Shown piece after piece: positions 20,687 through 32,963 of a stretch of 64,000 nt of DNA. Origin of the DNA: Curvularia sp. ZM96. Lineage: Eukaryota > Ascomycota > Dothideomycetes > Pleosporales > Pleosporaceae. The position numbers and the translations under genes were made by a program. The DNA is taken from the NCBI GenBank assembly GCA_022457065.1, contig JAJGBQ010000006.1, forward strand, positions 682,001 through 746,000. Reading direction: 5' to 3'. How positions within the stretch are numbered: the stretch's first letter is position 1; every line of letters starts with the position of its first letter. The notes under the pieces are model-generated. The model was not told where the DNA came from. It worked only from the letters and a program-made list of their open reading frames with translations, and searched no databases.

Positions 20687-21162
20687 ATGTTGTACGAAAT
20701 GATTGGAGTGGTATGAAACCCGTCGACCTCCCACAAGCATCGCGTTCGTTTGCTAATGAGTGCCACAGGTACGGCCTGGCCGCCTCTCCGAAGTTAAAGA
20801 GTAAAACCCCCCACCATCTCTCCCGCTACGGCGTTGCCCTCTCGAAAACCTCGCCCTTCTGACTCGGGATATTGTTTAGAATCGCCAAAACCGCTGGCAA
20901 GATCGTCCTCGATCAGCAGGGCGTTGTGCGCGGCGTATCCAACTGGGGCACTTTTCTCCTACCCAAGCCGGCGAAGAAACTGCAATCGACACATCACTAC
21001 GGCCACCACTTTATTATGCGCTTCGATGCGAGTGCGCGCGCACAGCACGCGCTGCGCAGGACCATGAGTTTGGACCCGCGCCTCATTAGATACAGCGTTG
21101 TAAAGATGGGCACCAAGTTTGAGGAAATCAAGGACGTGCCGGGTACAGCAAAGTTTAGATAA
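20687..21162 (+). CDS. MRP17: Mitochondrial small-subunit ribosomal protein bS6m (Mrp17)
   Basis: Structural protein of the mitoribosomal small subunit. It is built from a 24-nt exon (20687..20710, MLYEMIGV), a 32-nt exon (20769..20800, VRPGRLSEVK plus two bases) and a main exon 20880..21162; introns are 58 and 79 bp. The product is 112 residues. The opening MLYEM is the family start, and KEIAKTAGKIVLDQQGVVRG is restored only by both splices. It continues NWGTFLLPKPAKK, HHYGHHFIMRFD and the end RLIRYSVVKMG, all characteristic of bS6m. The two tiny 5' exons are easy to miss in automated annotation. It is divergent from GCV3. Confidence 0.92.
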
Positions 21163-24100
21163 AGAGCAGGAAGGAGAAAGGCGGTCGTGTATCATACTGT
21201 TGAAAGAACATGCATTGCAAAACGGCGTTTTGGGACATTACGAGACAGATGCAGGTTGGCTATGGACAGTGAGGGTTTTCCTGTTGCACCTGCATAGCGG
21301 CTATGTACAACGATTATTCGAGATGACGAAGATATACCAATGGCATTACTTGTCTCAAATCTACAGTCTTCTCGCTTCCGACTTCTGGCTTCTGTATCTC
21401 AACAGGCTAATCCGGCCCAACAGGCAATCACGCTGAAATTAGATCTTGGATTCAAGATTAGCAAAAAGAGTCAATAGCAGGGTTCATACAGATACTCCGG
21501 TGGCGGCTATTCTCGAGTTGTATAATGCAACAACATCACCGGCATCATGGCTTACATTCCTGACCTCTTCTCAGACAAAGATGTGCAAAACAAGTAAACT
21601 GCCTGTGAAGTAGTCACTGAGGCTCGTCGCATATACCAACTCCACACCCTACTCATCAACATCCAACAACGAGGTTGAGACTCTGATAGGGCATCTCGAC
21701 ATCATCATTCATAGCTAGCTGAAAAGTGGCGTTGGGATCGCATCCTCTTTCTGTAAATAATTGGCATGGCTCCACCCCCGATTAGACTCTTGTGGATCTA
21801 GAATCTTGCTTCGTATCTGCTGCAATCCGTCATCCTTTTGGCGCACTACAATCTGGGAACTCGTATTCCTCCAGCCCGATTCCACAGGTGCAGTTTGTCA
21901 CATTATCTGATTACTTGGCGAGCCGCCTAGGCGTCACTCAGGTATAGAGTAAAGCACTTTTTGATGTGCTCCACAGCATCCCCTCGCTCTACGCTTTAAT
22001 AGCGAACCGTTTTCTTATCCTGAATAAACGAAGGACGCATGACCGGTCTTTGAACAGCCTTACTTTCTGCTGCAGGTGCACGCACGAGGCGCCACTAGTA
22101 CGGCTGTTTTTCAGACATATGCTCTCAGTAATGAATCTAAAATGTCTTTAAAATAACTCATAATTGGCCTAGAGGTGGAAATTCTAGGGTCTTAGGGGTC
22201 TATGGAAACTTCCTGGACCGCAAAATATCATAATTATGTAATAGTGCATGGAAGAGGAGGATGATTGCCAAGTATCATGTGATACCTGTTTCTAGGTCTA
22301 ATTCAACCCCTTATAAAAGCTTTGGCAAGTACGAGCAGGAGGATGAGTTCCCCAAGTATGCGTGTCAGGAGGTGATATGCGTAGTCGAAAGGTGAAGAGC
22401 AGAAGTGTGTTATTTATAGCTTCGATATTCATGAATAAGGGAGTACGAAGACTGCACGCGCAGCATAGTGACGAGCTGTGCTAAGTTCGTATTCGGTATA
22501 TCTACCATGTGTGTTCAGTGTCTGCGAAAGCTCATACACTATCACTCGTGCTTAGCATTGTCGCTCTGGATCGTAAACCACTCCCTCTTCTGTATCCATC
22601 CTCTCGGTAACACGATGAAGCTGACGATTGTCCGCAGAGAACTCACCATGGTTGCTCAGCCACTCGATGACGCGCGGCTGTTGGAAGTCACGGCTAAACA
22701 ACACTGGATGTTGTACCTTGAAAGCACTAGGTAGTCGCTTCAATGTGCACACCAAACCAACCAGCCCACTGCCCATACAAGTAGCACCGTTCTGCTCGAG
22801 CCTCTCTGCACGCCCAATAATACATCAACGTTTATAAATCGAAATCTCATCTCTAATACTAGTATTTGTCCTTAACTCTAAGATGCGGTGAAAACGATAG
22901 TTAGTGGGATCGTAAATAATCCTTTGTGTGACACACTTAAGGAAACAAGCGGTTAGTGTTTCCTCAAATTCGCTCTTTTGTAGCCTGATGGATCCTCCAG
23001 GAATGCATCTAGACTGGGCGAGCTCCTAACAGGACACGAACATGGAGTGAAAAAGTGCCCCCACGAAGTCAAGCAATGACTAAGTGGGGGAACCCGTTGA
23101 CCCACACCATAGACCCTTGGTCCCTTCGTTGCTCATCCGCCAACCTGGATTTCAGCTCTGGATATACACTCGTGCAGCGCAGTGGCGTGGCTAGCCGTTC
23201 GACGCAATTTAGCCTGTATCGGAGCAGGCTGGAGTACCAACCTGCTGGGACTTGCTAGCGACGGGATACGCTGGACCTTTACATGCATCGCAGCCGCATG
23301 TCTCCCAACAACGTAGGATCAATTCTTCGGCCACCGTCGGTCTCTTCCGAACGCTCCGGGACGATGGCCCCAATACAAGAATCCGGACCCAAATCCTTTG
23401 ATCGCTCGAATTTAGCCTGCGGATAAGTTCAAAATCTAACATCTGATCTTGAGGCTGAGGGACCTGATCGGTCACCATTCAGATTTTTCTAGCATGTGGG
23501 TCAAGTTGACCTGTTGTCAGATCCTCCGAGCTACTTCTGGCGATGTCCCCAGCATACCCATCCGCCTTCCATCCCGTCATGAGTATCCAATGAAGAAGGC
23601 TCGGGCGTTGGAGTACGTAGGGCAGGAAAGGCAAAAGAGAGGGGGACCTCGCAACAACATACCGTTCGGCGAACGTGAATGTCACCCCCAACTCTCTCGG
23701 CTTGCACTCGGTCCCAAGCTACACGAGTGTCAAGCATGCCCGATCCACGTCCCGTCCGTTTTTCCCTTTTGGAGACTAGCGCGCGGCACGGAACGTTCAG
23801 TCTTTGAAGGATTCATTCCTAGGGCCGGCATCCTGGGTCCACATCAGGAAACGAACGCCGATATTTTCGTAACGGCCATCACCAGATGGCCGAGCACAGG
23901 ACAGCGGGCTCGAGCACTCGCACCTCGACTACGGGTCTTGCATTTCAAAATATCTTGTAAGTACTGTTTACGGTAAACAGTCATTATGTGGGTTCTATAT
24001 AGAGCCCCAGCAATAGTCTGTGGTTTACGAATGGTAAAGAGCAGCTCAGCTAAGAGAGGACTACAGTCTCGACACCGCATGTTAGCGGCTGAGACATTGA

Positions 24101-25132
24101 CGAAGGTTCTATTTACCCAACCACTCATTGCTGCTTGGAATGCTCTTGGAACTCTCACAATTGCTGTCCATGACGAACTTTGCGGATTAGGTGCCCGGAA
24201 GCTGATGCAGGTCGATGCTAGCCTAGACACGACGCAGGTCTCGAAAATTTACTGGTAGGTCCGATCCTTCGTATGCCTTTGGACAAACATGCATACACCT
24301 AGCAATCCTACGACCCAGGCTACTAGGAAGCGCCTACATATAGTCAAGCGGCTGAATCTAGGAAAACTCGTCGGCCGAAAAACTGAACATACCACCTGTC
24401 ACGCTATTGTCGACTACGCAGATGTTCATAACAAAGTTTTTTCTGTTTTTTATTTTTTTTTTATTTTTTTTTAGCAGACTATGTTTACAGGTGCAAAGTG
24501 AACACTAAAAAATTAAGTTCACTAGGTAGTAAGCAGGGTATATGCCGTTTGACCGCCAGACCTAATGCAGAACTATACACTAACACCGCAGCACAAGATC
24601 TTGCGGTAGAATCGCTCCAGCCATCTAGGTTTAGCATATAGGCAAAATGCAAGATGCGATGACATTCACCAGAGCGCTTACCTTTACGATTCGGGACATC
24701 CCTGGTGCCGTACCGTATGCTGACTGTGTACGTTCCTAAAAAGAAAACGGATCTGTTCGGATCATGGTCGAGCCATCCAAGTACCAGCCTCTCTGTGTCC
24801 CGCTCACCCTACCCCTGTACCAATAGTCACTGCAAAGTACGCGCTATCGAGAATGCACTGTCCATAATGCGAGTGCCTCGGCGAGCGCCTTGTAGAATAA
24901 CCCTCCCATCAGGCAAACACAGCATCAAAGCTTTCCACGTACATAGGGTAAGGCGTTGTACTGCGCGGCATATATCCAAGATATAAAGAGGTCCCATATC
25001 TCACCCCATTCTCTCCCTCATCCAGCAAGCTACCAATCTCAAGTACAACCACAGTCAAAACGTCCCTACTTTAACAGATCCTTCTCCTGCTTCTCAAACT
25101 CAAACTCCACCTCCCCAAGCAACTCTTTCAAA
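21163..25132. other. Gene-poor stretch of about 4 kb
   Basis: No gene can be supported between MRP17 and the small secreted protein. Open frames are short or featureless. The longest is a plus-strand frame 23449-23976 (first ATG 23494), which resembles no family. Two minus-strand stretches read like protein fragments without a complete gene: 22552-22776 (containing RVIEWLSNHGEFSADN) and a frame ending near 21717 (containing NRGWSHANYLQKEDAI). A T-rich tract lies at about 24436-24475, and perfect odd palindromes at 23499-23511 and 23963-23981. A TATAAA at 24982-24987 probably belongs to the next gene. Decayed genes or old repeats are possible but unproven. Confidence 0.45.
24982..24987 (+). 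promoter_or_regulatory. TATA box of the small secreted protein gene
   Basis: TATAAA within GATATAAAGAGG, 146 nt upstream of the ATG at 25133, followed by a long pyrimidine- and CA-rich leader typical of strongly expressed fungal genes. Confidence 0.55.
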
Positions 25133-25585
25133 ATGCAGTTCACCACCGTCGCCATCCTCCTCGCCGCCGCCATCGGTGCCAATGCCGCTCCCGCGGACTT
25201 CACCAAGCGCCTCGACTCCGTTCCTCTGAGCATCTACAGCGGCGAACAATGCGCCTCCCAGGCCGTCACCACCGCCTACATCCCCACCGACGGTAGCTGC
25301 TTCCCCACCTCGCCCATCTTCAGCGGAAACACCAACAGTTTCTACGTTGACCCTGCCAACCTCAGCAAGCTCCCTGCTGGATGCTCTCGTAAGTTCACCC
25401 TTGAAATCCTCACGCTTTTTGAAGAATGAGTTGAAGCTAACCAAGAAACTTCTACAGTCGTCATCTACCAGGACCGCGAGTGCTCTGGCAAGAACACCAA
25501 GACCGTCACCAAGGTCGGAAAGACGTGCTTGACTTTCGGTGCTTTCAAGCCTATCGGCTCAGCCAAGACTGTCGGCACTTGCTAG
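25133..25585 (+). CDS. Small secreted cysteine-containing protein (effector-like)
   Basis: Predicted secreted protein of 127 residues, function unknown. Exons 25133..25388 and 25458..25585, intron 69 bp (GTAAGT to TACAG). Residues 1-18 (MQFTTVAILLAAAIGANA) form a signal peptide; APADFTKR follows, ending in a Kex2-type dibasic site, so a short propeptide may be removed. The mature part has six cysteines (in GEQCAS, DGSCFP, AGCS, RECSGK, KTCLTF and the final VGTC), consistent with three disulfides. The last residue is cysteine. No enzymatic motif. It stands alone beside a 4-kb gene-poor stretch, has a TATA box, and uses mostly C-ending codons, which suggests high expression. Candidate effector or surface protein by inference only. 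Confidence 0.85.
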
Positions 25586-25917
25586 AAATAGAGTTTAATG
25601 CCTCTGCGATTGCTGATTCAAAAGAAGAAGCGAAGAGAAGAAGAACAATGCCTAACGAAAGATATGATGCGGGATAATGTCTTGTGTAGAGATTAGCGGA
25701 CAAATAATGAATAAACTATGATTTACGTTCCAATCTTTCTTGCTTCACTATTCGTACATTTTTTGTCTATCTTATTGGTCTCATCCGAATATACCATAGC
25801 CAGGTTGCTCGGATATTCCTCATTGCTATACTCGCACAGGGAAAGGAATTCTATAAACATATTACAAAAAATAGTGTTATGTATTCAAGACAGCCCAAAC
25901 ATCTGCTTCCGTCAAGC
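25586..25917. other. Convergent 3' regions
   Basis: 332 bp, AT-rich, between the stops of the small secreted protein and the Bre4-like gene. Nothing noted apart from presumed 3' UTRs. Confidence 0.5.
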
Positions 25918-28900
25918 TTAATCCATCTTCCTCGAACTCCTCTGCACAAGCGTCTCATTTGACGCCCTATCCTCATCCTCATTCGTACTAACAATATGAA
26001 ACGAAAAGTCGAGCTCACCCACTAGCCCCTTGACCGCCTTAAGCAGCCTCTCAAGCTCCATATTAATACACCTCGTGCTGACCGCCATGACGGCGAATGC
26101 TGCATAACCTGGTTCGGCAATGTGCTTGAGGCCGAGGATCTCAGGATCGACCATTTCGAGCTTGTGGGATAGCTGAGCGCCAGGTGGCGCGGAGAGGTAG
26201 GGTGGTAGGGGCTGAGCGTTTTGAATGGAGGAGGAGAGCATGGCGAGCATGGAGGTTGTTTCATGGGAGGTTACTTTTGCGTCAAAGAGGACACGCCGGA
26301 AGTCGTTGAACCATTGGGCGCGGTGGCGGTCTGGAGGATTGTGGTCGGAAGTTGAAGGTGAGGTTGCGTCGGCAGATAGCTCGTGTAGTGTTGGGTTGGT
26401 GAAGGCTTGAGAGGTGTAGCCGAGGAGAGCTGTATAGTTGACGATACTATTATCATGGTTAGCTTGTTTGCTTTTCTCATCCTTTTTCATCTTCTAGTTC
26501 GAGCTTTTGATGTTCGTAGAACACGGAAAAGGGTAACATACTTCTCAACATATCCGATGATCTTCTCGTATTCCTCTGTTGGAAACTTGCCTCCAAGCGG
26601 GAACTCCCACCTTACGAACCCAGCGTGCATCTTCAGTCCTTGGAGGGTAAGCATCTGTTTGGCAAAAACCTTATTTCGAGCTTTGACAAGCTGATATCCA
26701 GGGCTCTTCTTATCGCCCTCTTCATCGCCACCGAGTTCGCCTCGTATACGGCCCATGACCTGCTCGTGCATGATAGAGTATAGGTTTGCAGAGAGATACA
26801 GTGCACCACCGAGCTGTTGGCGGACAGCAGAGTGTTCAGTAATGGGGTAGGGAAAGACGGTCCAGAAAAATGCTACTGCCAGACCAGCAACAACAGTACC
26901 TAGACGATATGGACCTAGGATGTAGATGGCATATGCGGGTTGACCTGTAGTTGCCACAGCCGCTTGTTCACCAATTTTTCGGACTTGGAGTTCGTAACCG
27001 ATAATCATGGTGGCCGTGACAACACTAATGATTCCAACAATGACCAGATCCAAGCGCTTGAGTGGGATGTAGAATCCAATCGCAACAAAGACCCAGAGGA
27101 ATACAAGTATGCCAGGGGTCTTTTGACCAGGAATATACCAGATGAGCCAGGCGACGATCATGGCTACAGCTGTACCAATGATACGTAGTATAAACTGGAA
27201 GATTGCTTGGCCTGCAGTAGGCGTCATGGATATAGCAACCATGATCAAAGCCCAAACTAAGCGTTGTTCAACGAAAAACCTTTGTGTTGGATGCAGGAAG
27301 GCTATGACCGCTAGGCTCATCGTAGCACAAGCGCAGCGGAATCCAAAGGCTGACTCAGGACTTCGGAGAAAGGAACCAACTCCGCGTAACCGGTTGCCAA
27401 ATCTTTCCCATGCATTGGCAGGTGGTAGATGCTCTGGGTCCTTTTTCTTCTTGAAAGCTTCTCCCATGTATACAGTAGTCTTGTTTCTATCGAAACCAGC
27501 AATCGTTGTCTCGTCTTCTGAGTTGGCATCTTGGGTCTGGAAAACACTCTTTGCCCACTTCTTGAAGCGTCGCGCACCGGGCCAGATGAGCTTGTTCTTC
27601 CTTGTCGCTTGGTCGTGTTTATCAGCGAACTTGACAAATTCGAGCGTCGAGCGGCTTATAGCGTTAAGCAGAAACATAACGTAGAGGATCATGAAGAGCT
27701 GACGTTGATCTCGCTTCCTTGTAGTGATACTGGGCATAAGCTTCAATGCTTCCTCGTCGATGGCCGAAGGGGACGAGAAGTAATTGTCGCTAAGCTTGAT
27801 ACCCTTGGTTTCGACCCAGTGGCGGAGCGTTGGCTCTTTCGTGCTATGAAATTCATCAATCTTCTTTTGTAGATGTTCTGCAAAGCCAGAATCTCCTGGT
27901 CTAACAGTGTCTCCTTTAGCCTCTGCATCGTCTTGGTTTTGGCCTTTCTTCTTCGGTGGTTTCGCCAACTCCAATTTGAAAAGAGCATGTGTAAGCCCGT
28001 CGTCAAGAGCGTCGAATATATTGCTAAGCTGATCGTGCGCATAGGTGAACATTTCATTCCATTCTCTTACCATCTGTTTGTGGAGAGCATCGTCATGCTC
28101 CTCTTGATTTCCGTCCCAGTGATTCACCTCTGCAGTGCGTTCAAAAATATCTATGATCGAGGCTAGGCCCAGAACGGGCAACAGAATGGATCGCAGGTTT
28201 TTGAACGTGGCTTCTAAGTCGTCGGGTGATAACTTTCCATAGGCGATTTCTCGCTTCGCAAATGGAAGGTCTGCGGTAAGTTTACCGTGCAGTTGCTGCA
28301 ACGATGTCGTCATGTTCTTCACCGCTTGGATTTCTGGTCTGGTCTTCGGCTTGTCGCTCTTCTTCTTTTTGCCATCTTCTTCATCTGGGACATACTTTTG
28401 CGCAAACATGTCGGTGTTTTCTAAACTGTTAAGGTAATTTCTGTGGGCACCCAGGGCACCTTTGAGCAGTCCGATGTAGCCCGTGAATTCCTTCATTACA
28501 ACTTTTCGCGACGTTACAGGCACGATCAGCAAGCTCACGCCCGTGGCAATCGCAAATCCCGTCAAGAATGCTTCTAACAACCTTCGGACGAACGCTTGGC
28601 ACTGCGGTACCGTTCGGAACAAGAAGCCGTTTGTTGCCGCAACATTGACGAAGATGGCGTATATTATTGTAGGAAAGGCTAGTTGTGGGAACTTTGCTTT
28701 CATGGTATTGACCACATAGATTTGGAAAAAGAGCCATACTGCGAGGACAACAGACTGAGAGGAGTTATAGGCCTGTGGCGGTGCAGAAGGATCGGTCGTG
28801 TGCTCTCTCGCCTTGACGCCAGTCCAGGCCATGAGCATTGCAAGTCCCGCTCCGATGCATGTGGCGATTATGTTCATAGTCATAGTTTGAACAAATTTTG

Positions 28901-29252
28901 CGCGTGGCATTATGCAGAAACCGAGGATGGATATAATTGCAGTGAGGTATCCCAATGTCGTGTACGTCTGCGCAACGTCGGTTGCTTGATACATGGACAG
29001 CGCAATGGTAGGTGGCAGCGCTGCTTTGCCCATCATCAGAAGGGTCGGGATGTCGAGGCCTAGTTTGTCCCATGCTGTTTTCAATTTTGATGGTTTCTTC
29101 TCTTTCTTTTCCTCCTCTTGTTCCGTTTGGGGCACATTTTGTCGATAACTAGCAGGTCGTTCCGGTCCCTCGCCAGGTGAAGGCCTTGCAGTCGCGTTAG
29201 AATCCACCTCATCCCCATCCTCTCCGCTTCGCTGTGTTGCGGAAGACGCCAT
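25918..29252 (-). CDS. DUF2421/ArAE-type multi-spanning membrane protein (Bre4-like)
   Basis: Large membrane protein of the fungal aromatic-acid-exporter-like family, related to S. pombe Bre4 (brefeldin A sensitivity) and to FUSC-type transporters; substrate unknown. Exons 29252..26542 and 26446..25918 with a 95-bp intron (GTATGT to AATAG) give 1079 residues. After a hydrophilic head (residues 1 to about 70, with an EEEKKEKK stretch), a first membrane cluster covers about 75-250 (for example TYTTLGYLTAIISILGFCIM). A long cytoplasmic middle follows. A second cluster at about 680-840 contains FGFRCACATMSLAVIAFLHPTQ, LVWALIMVAISMTPTAGQ and an IPGQKTPGILVFLWVFVAIGF segment. The C-terminal DUF2421 part spans the splice (VEN then IVNYTALLGY). 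Six plus six segments is the family arrangement. Confidence 0.88.
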
Positions 29253-30050
29253 TGCGACGATGAAAACCCGAGTCTATAGCACGAGCCTACACGTCCGATG
29301 CGAGAGAGGATGAAAGAATAAGAGACATGCAAGGCATTGACAATCAGAGTTGCGCAACAGGGAACAGGGGTGAGATCTTCGACGTAGGCCTATCGCATTG
29401 CCCGATGCTCCGCAATAAGATCGCCTCGGCGGTTTGGGGCATCCGAGTCACGTCATGACAGGCTATTCCATTGGCCAAACAACACGCCAAGGCGGCCTTA
29501 TGGCGTAGTGTGCACTCCAGGGCCAGCCTCGGAGCCGTTCGGCACGTCGATCTGCTTTGCGAGCACCGAGTACAGTACAGGGTTTGCGCAAACTTCCTGT
29601 CATCCTCTAACGAAAATGAGCTTACGACCTGTTCGTGGTGGGAAGGCATAATCATTAGTCAAGTGGTTGCTCGCGCTCACAAAAGACGAGTGCACACTTT
29701 TCGCAGGATGCTCGGCTGCATTGTGTCCGAAAAAAGTACAACTACCTAAACTCGGATCTTGTATGAAGTGCATAACGAAACTTGCCCCTGTAGGACTATA
29801 TACGAAGTAAATCTGTTTTTTGTTGCTAAAATTGTAGTACGACGACTTGCCATCTAGGGAACCCTGTGAATATTAGGCTGGCAATATAGATAACAAACTA
29901 TGTATCATTAGCCAATCGCAACTTAGGAGAAGCACGACCATGCTCGTAAAATAAGGGGCGTCTGTAGAAAGAAAGCGAGTATCTATTCATTGAGACTCCA
30001 AAAGGAAACTATTTTTTGCTATGCAAACCCAGTAGCAAGGATACAGCTGT
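29253..30050. other. Intergenic region
   Basis: 798 bp upstream of the Bre4-like gene and downstream of UTP8, both on the minus strand. No supported gene or RNA. Short opposite-strand frames were judged fortuitous. Confidence 0.5.
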
Positions 30051-32963
30051 TCAAACAACAATGCGCTCGAAGCTGTACTTTGGCACTTTTTTGCTGATGA
30101 GCATGCCCATCTCCCGCTTGCTCCGCTGCTCCTTCTTTCCACCCTTACTGCTCTTCAACTTTTCTATGCCCTGATCCGCCTTTGCACCAAGCGGCAACAT
30201 GGGCAAATCCTCCTCTCCGCTTAATTTACCTGTAACTTCAAACGGCTTCTTTTGCATCTCTAAACTTTGATTGGAGGGCTTGTTTGAGGCAGGTACGGTA
30301 GACGCGTAGCGTAGGAACTCGGAAAGTAGGCCGCGAATAAAGTGCGCTTCGAAGAAACCGCTAAGAGCAACGGAGGCATCTTTGTTGAGTGATTTGAGCA
30401 TATCATCACCATTCTCGGATGCGGAGGCTGAGCCGACCGAGGCAAGCCAGGCTCCTGCGCCAATCGCATCAAGGGTACTTGAAAGCAGGGAAGCAATAAT
30501 AGAAACTGCATGGTCATCTGGGTCCTCTCCAGAAGTCTCAGTGCCGGCCATTTCAATGTCGACAAAGCCCAGCGGCGACGACCATCCTCCGTTCTTCAAC
30601 TCAAGGTGAAGGAGGCGAATGAGTGATTCAAGATCACGTCGTGGTAGCATAGACCGAAGTGTCGAACTAATGATCGGAGCTGGAAAAGTGTGTAGGCGGA
30701 TGAGTGCAGGTCGCAGGGTGTGACTCCGGGTCAGAAGACCATGGTCGAGGACTGAAAGGGCATGATCGATTTCGTGCGAGGCTGCCTCTAGTTCGGAAGC
30801 GAAGTCCACGTCCATCTCACCTTCTGACGGAGCAGTGCCGTTGGTCAGTAGCTTAGTTGCCTGGTCTTGCTCTGGCTCGTCATCTATACTTTGGATGAGA
30901 AGCTTGATAGCTTGAACGACTTCGCCAATTGGGAGGAACTGGGTGTGGTTCAAAACTGCCGAGAGAATATGCAACTCTGAATCGTAATCCACAAGCGCCT
31001 TGACAATATCGCCATCTACGATAGTTGGTACCGACTGGACCTGACCGTTCGCCTCATCGAGTAGTGATCGGCGAATAGACTCTTTGGTGAGATGGCCGGT
31101 GTGCAGAAGCCACTGGAAGACATTCGGTGGGAAAAATGCAATCCTGAGGGCTCCTTGAGATTCCTGCTCGGATTCACTGGCATCTGTGCACTGGAAAATT
31201 CTTCCCAGTGCATACAGCGCGTACTGACGGTATTGCTGTCTTTGATGTCCAGGCACAGCATGAGGCATCTTCCATCTCGGGAGCTCGTCCTTCGAGGGCT
31301 CGTCGTCGAGCTTGTCGACGAGCATGGCGTCATCTTCTGGTAGGCTTGGTCCACCACCGTTGGTCAAAGGTCCGCCAGATTCCTCGTTTTCGCGTTTTTG
31401 CGCTATATCAGCACTCTCAACCTCAATACCCAGGTCTGTAGCGAAGAGTTGCTCAAACTTAGCGATCTTGCCTCTGGCGGCATATTTGTTCAACTTCCAC
31501 TTTCGCTCTTGCCAAACTTGACTGTCGGCTCCTGTACTCGCCTTTTGCTCTGGCGCAATGCCTTTACCGAGAGCGTCGATGAGCAAAGTGCCTTCAATCT
31601 TGGCCCGTTTCCGAGGTACTGCCCCTCCGAATTGCATACCAAACACCTCGTCATCTCGGACAGCTACTACGAGCCCGATGTCGGCATAGTACGCTACCAG
31701 GCTGCAAGGTGACGTTACATTTTCATTGGTCTCTGGTTGGGCGTGCTTTCTCTTCTTGGAAGGGCTGGTAGAGTCTGAGGTAGAAGAACTGTTGGTCATT
31801 GACTGCAAAGCTTGCAGAGAATTGTACTTGACGTCAAACACTCTGCATATGTTTTGCGATGTGGTGAAGATTACGTCCTGTCCTGTTCGCAGGAATGCGT
31901 CGACACCTGGCGCAGGGAGGACGAACTCGGAGGAAAGCTTTGGCACAGTTCCGGAAAGATCGTAGGAAAGCAGCGTTCCTTTCGCGATAAGATGAAGCGC
32001 GCCACTAGAGGCATGCAGAGAGATCTGGGCAGGACTTTGAAGTATAGACATTTTCGACGGCGCAGGAAGGTCTAAGGTGAGCAAATGCTTGACGGGTGAG
32101 AGTGGCGCTGTAGTGAGATCTGCAGATCTTGGTTGCACTTGTAAAAGCGTTAGAACCCTTGCGCCGTTTGCCTTGCGACCAAGGACACAGAGTACGTGGA
32201 CAAGGTCAAGAAGATCAGACGTGCTGTCCGCTGTGGGATCCAGAATCGTCGCAACGTCCTGTCGGCTGCGCAACAGTCCTCGGGTTACGGACCTAGCACT
32301 GGCGAGCGTAACATGTTCGATCGTAGGTTGGGATTCTCCAGAAGAAATCAACGACGTCAAGTTTGCGACCCATCTAACGATATCCAGGTCTGCAGAAAGA
32401 CAGATAACATCGCCGTTATCAAAGGTCACAAGGACATCATGAGTCGCGTCTTTTGAAGAGCCACTAGATCCGACGGGAAGAGAGTCTAGAGTGGAGATAT
32501 GCGCAGCACCAGAGGGCGTATACGAAGTCTTGGTAGTCTCGGTGTGCTCTCCATTAGTCTTGTCGTGGAAGCAGACAAGTTGTGGTTTATCGGCAGGCGA
32601 TGAGCCAGTAAGAGAGGCATATGTGAAGCGATGCGCCGGTGTCTTCGAGGGACCCTTGCGATATATGGAGTACGGAGCGGTTGTGAACGTTGCGCTGGGC
32701 GGGAGCGCATACGAGGTTACAAGTTGTGGATTTTGGAGCTGAGAAAGTCTAAGTAGCTATCGCATGTCGCAATGTGAGGTACATACACTGTATATGGATA
32801 CGCCTTCGCCGTCCACGCCGACTGCAATTTCTGTGCGCTTTCTCTTCTTGATGCCGCTAATGCTGCAAACGCCAGCAGCGTGCACCCGTCCGTTGATCGA
32901 GCCGATGGGCTTGGACAGCGATGCCAAAGTAAAGGGAGCGCCAATGGGTTGGTCGGACGACAT
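30051..32963 (-). CDS. UTP8: U3 snoRNP-associated protein Utp8
   Basis: Component of the t-UTP/UTP-A subcomplex of the small-subunit processome, linking rDNA transcription to 18S pre-rRNA processing in the nucleolus. Two exons, 32963..32787 and 32738..30051, with a 48-bp intron (GTATGT to CTCAG), give 954 residues. The N-terminus reads IGAPFTLASLSKPIG, then a basic KKRKR signal and VGVDGEGVSIYS at the splice. The N-terminal half is the Utp8 beta-propeller (about 1-420). A serine-rich insert with SKKRKHAQPE lies near residue 290. The C-terminal region is helical and ends in the family signature QRSKREMGMLISKKVPKYSFERIVV-like tail. Length matches filamentous-fungal Utp8. It is divergent from ELG1. 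Confidence 0.9.

Noticed and set aside
22280..22320. GGTCTAATTCAACCCC as a tRNA B-box
   Set aside because: No matching A-box or cloverleaf could be drawn around it.
21163..25132. Transposable element in the gene-poor stretch
   Set aside because: No terminal repeats, target duplications, transposase or reverse-transcriptase motifs were seen.
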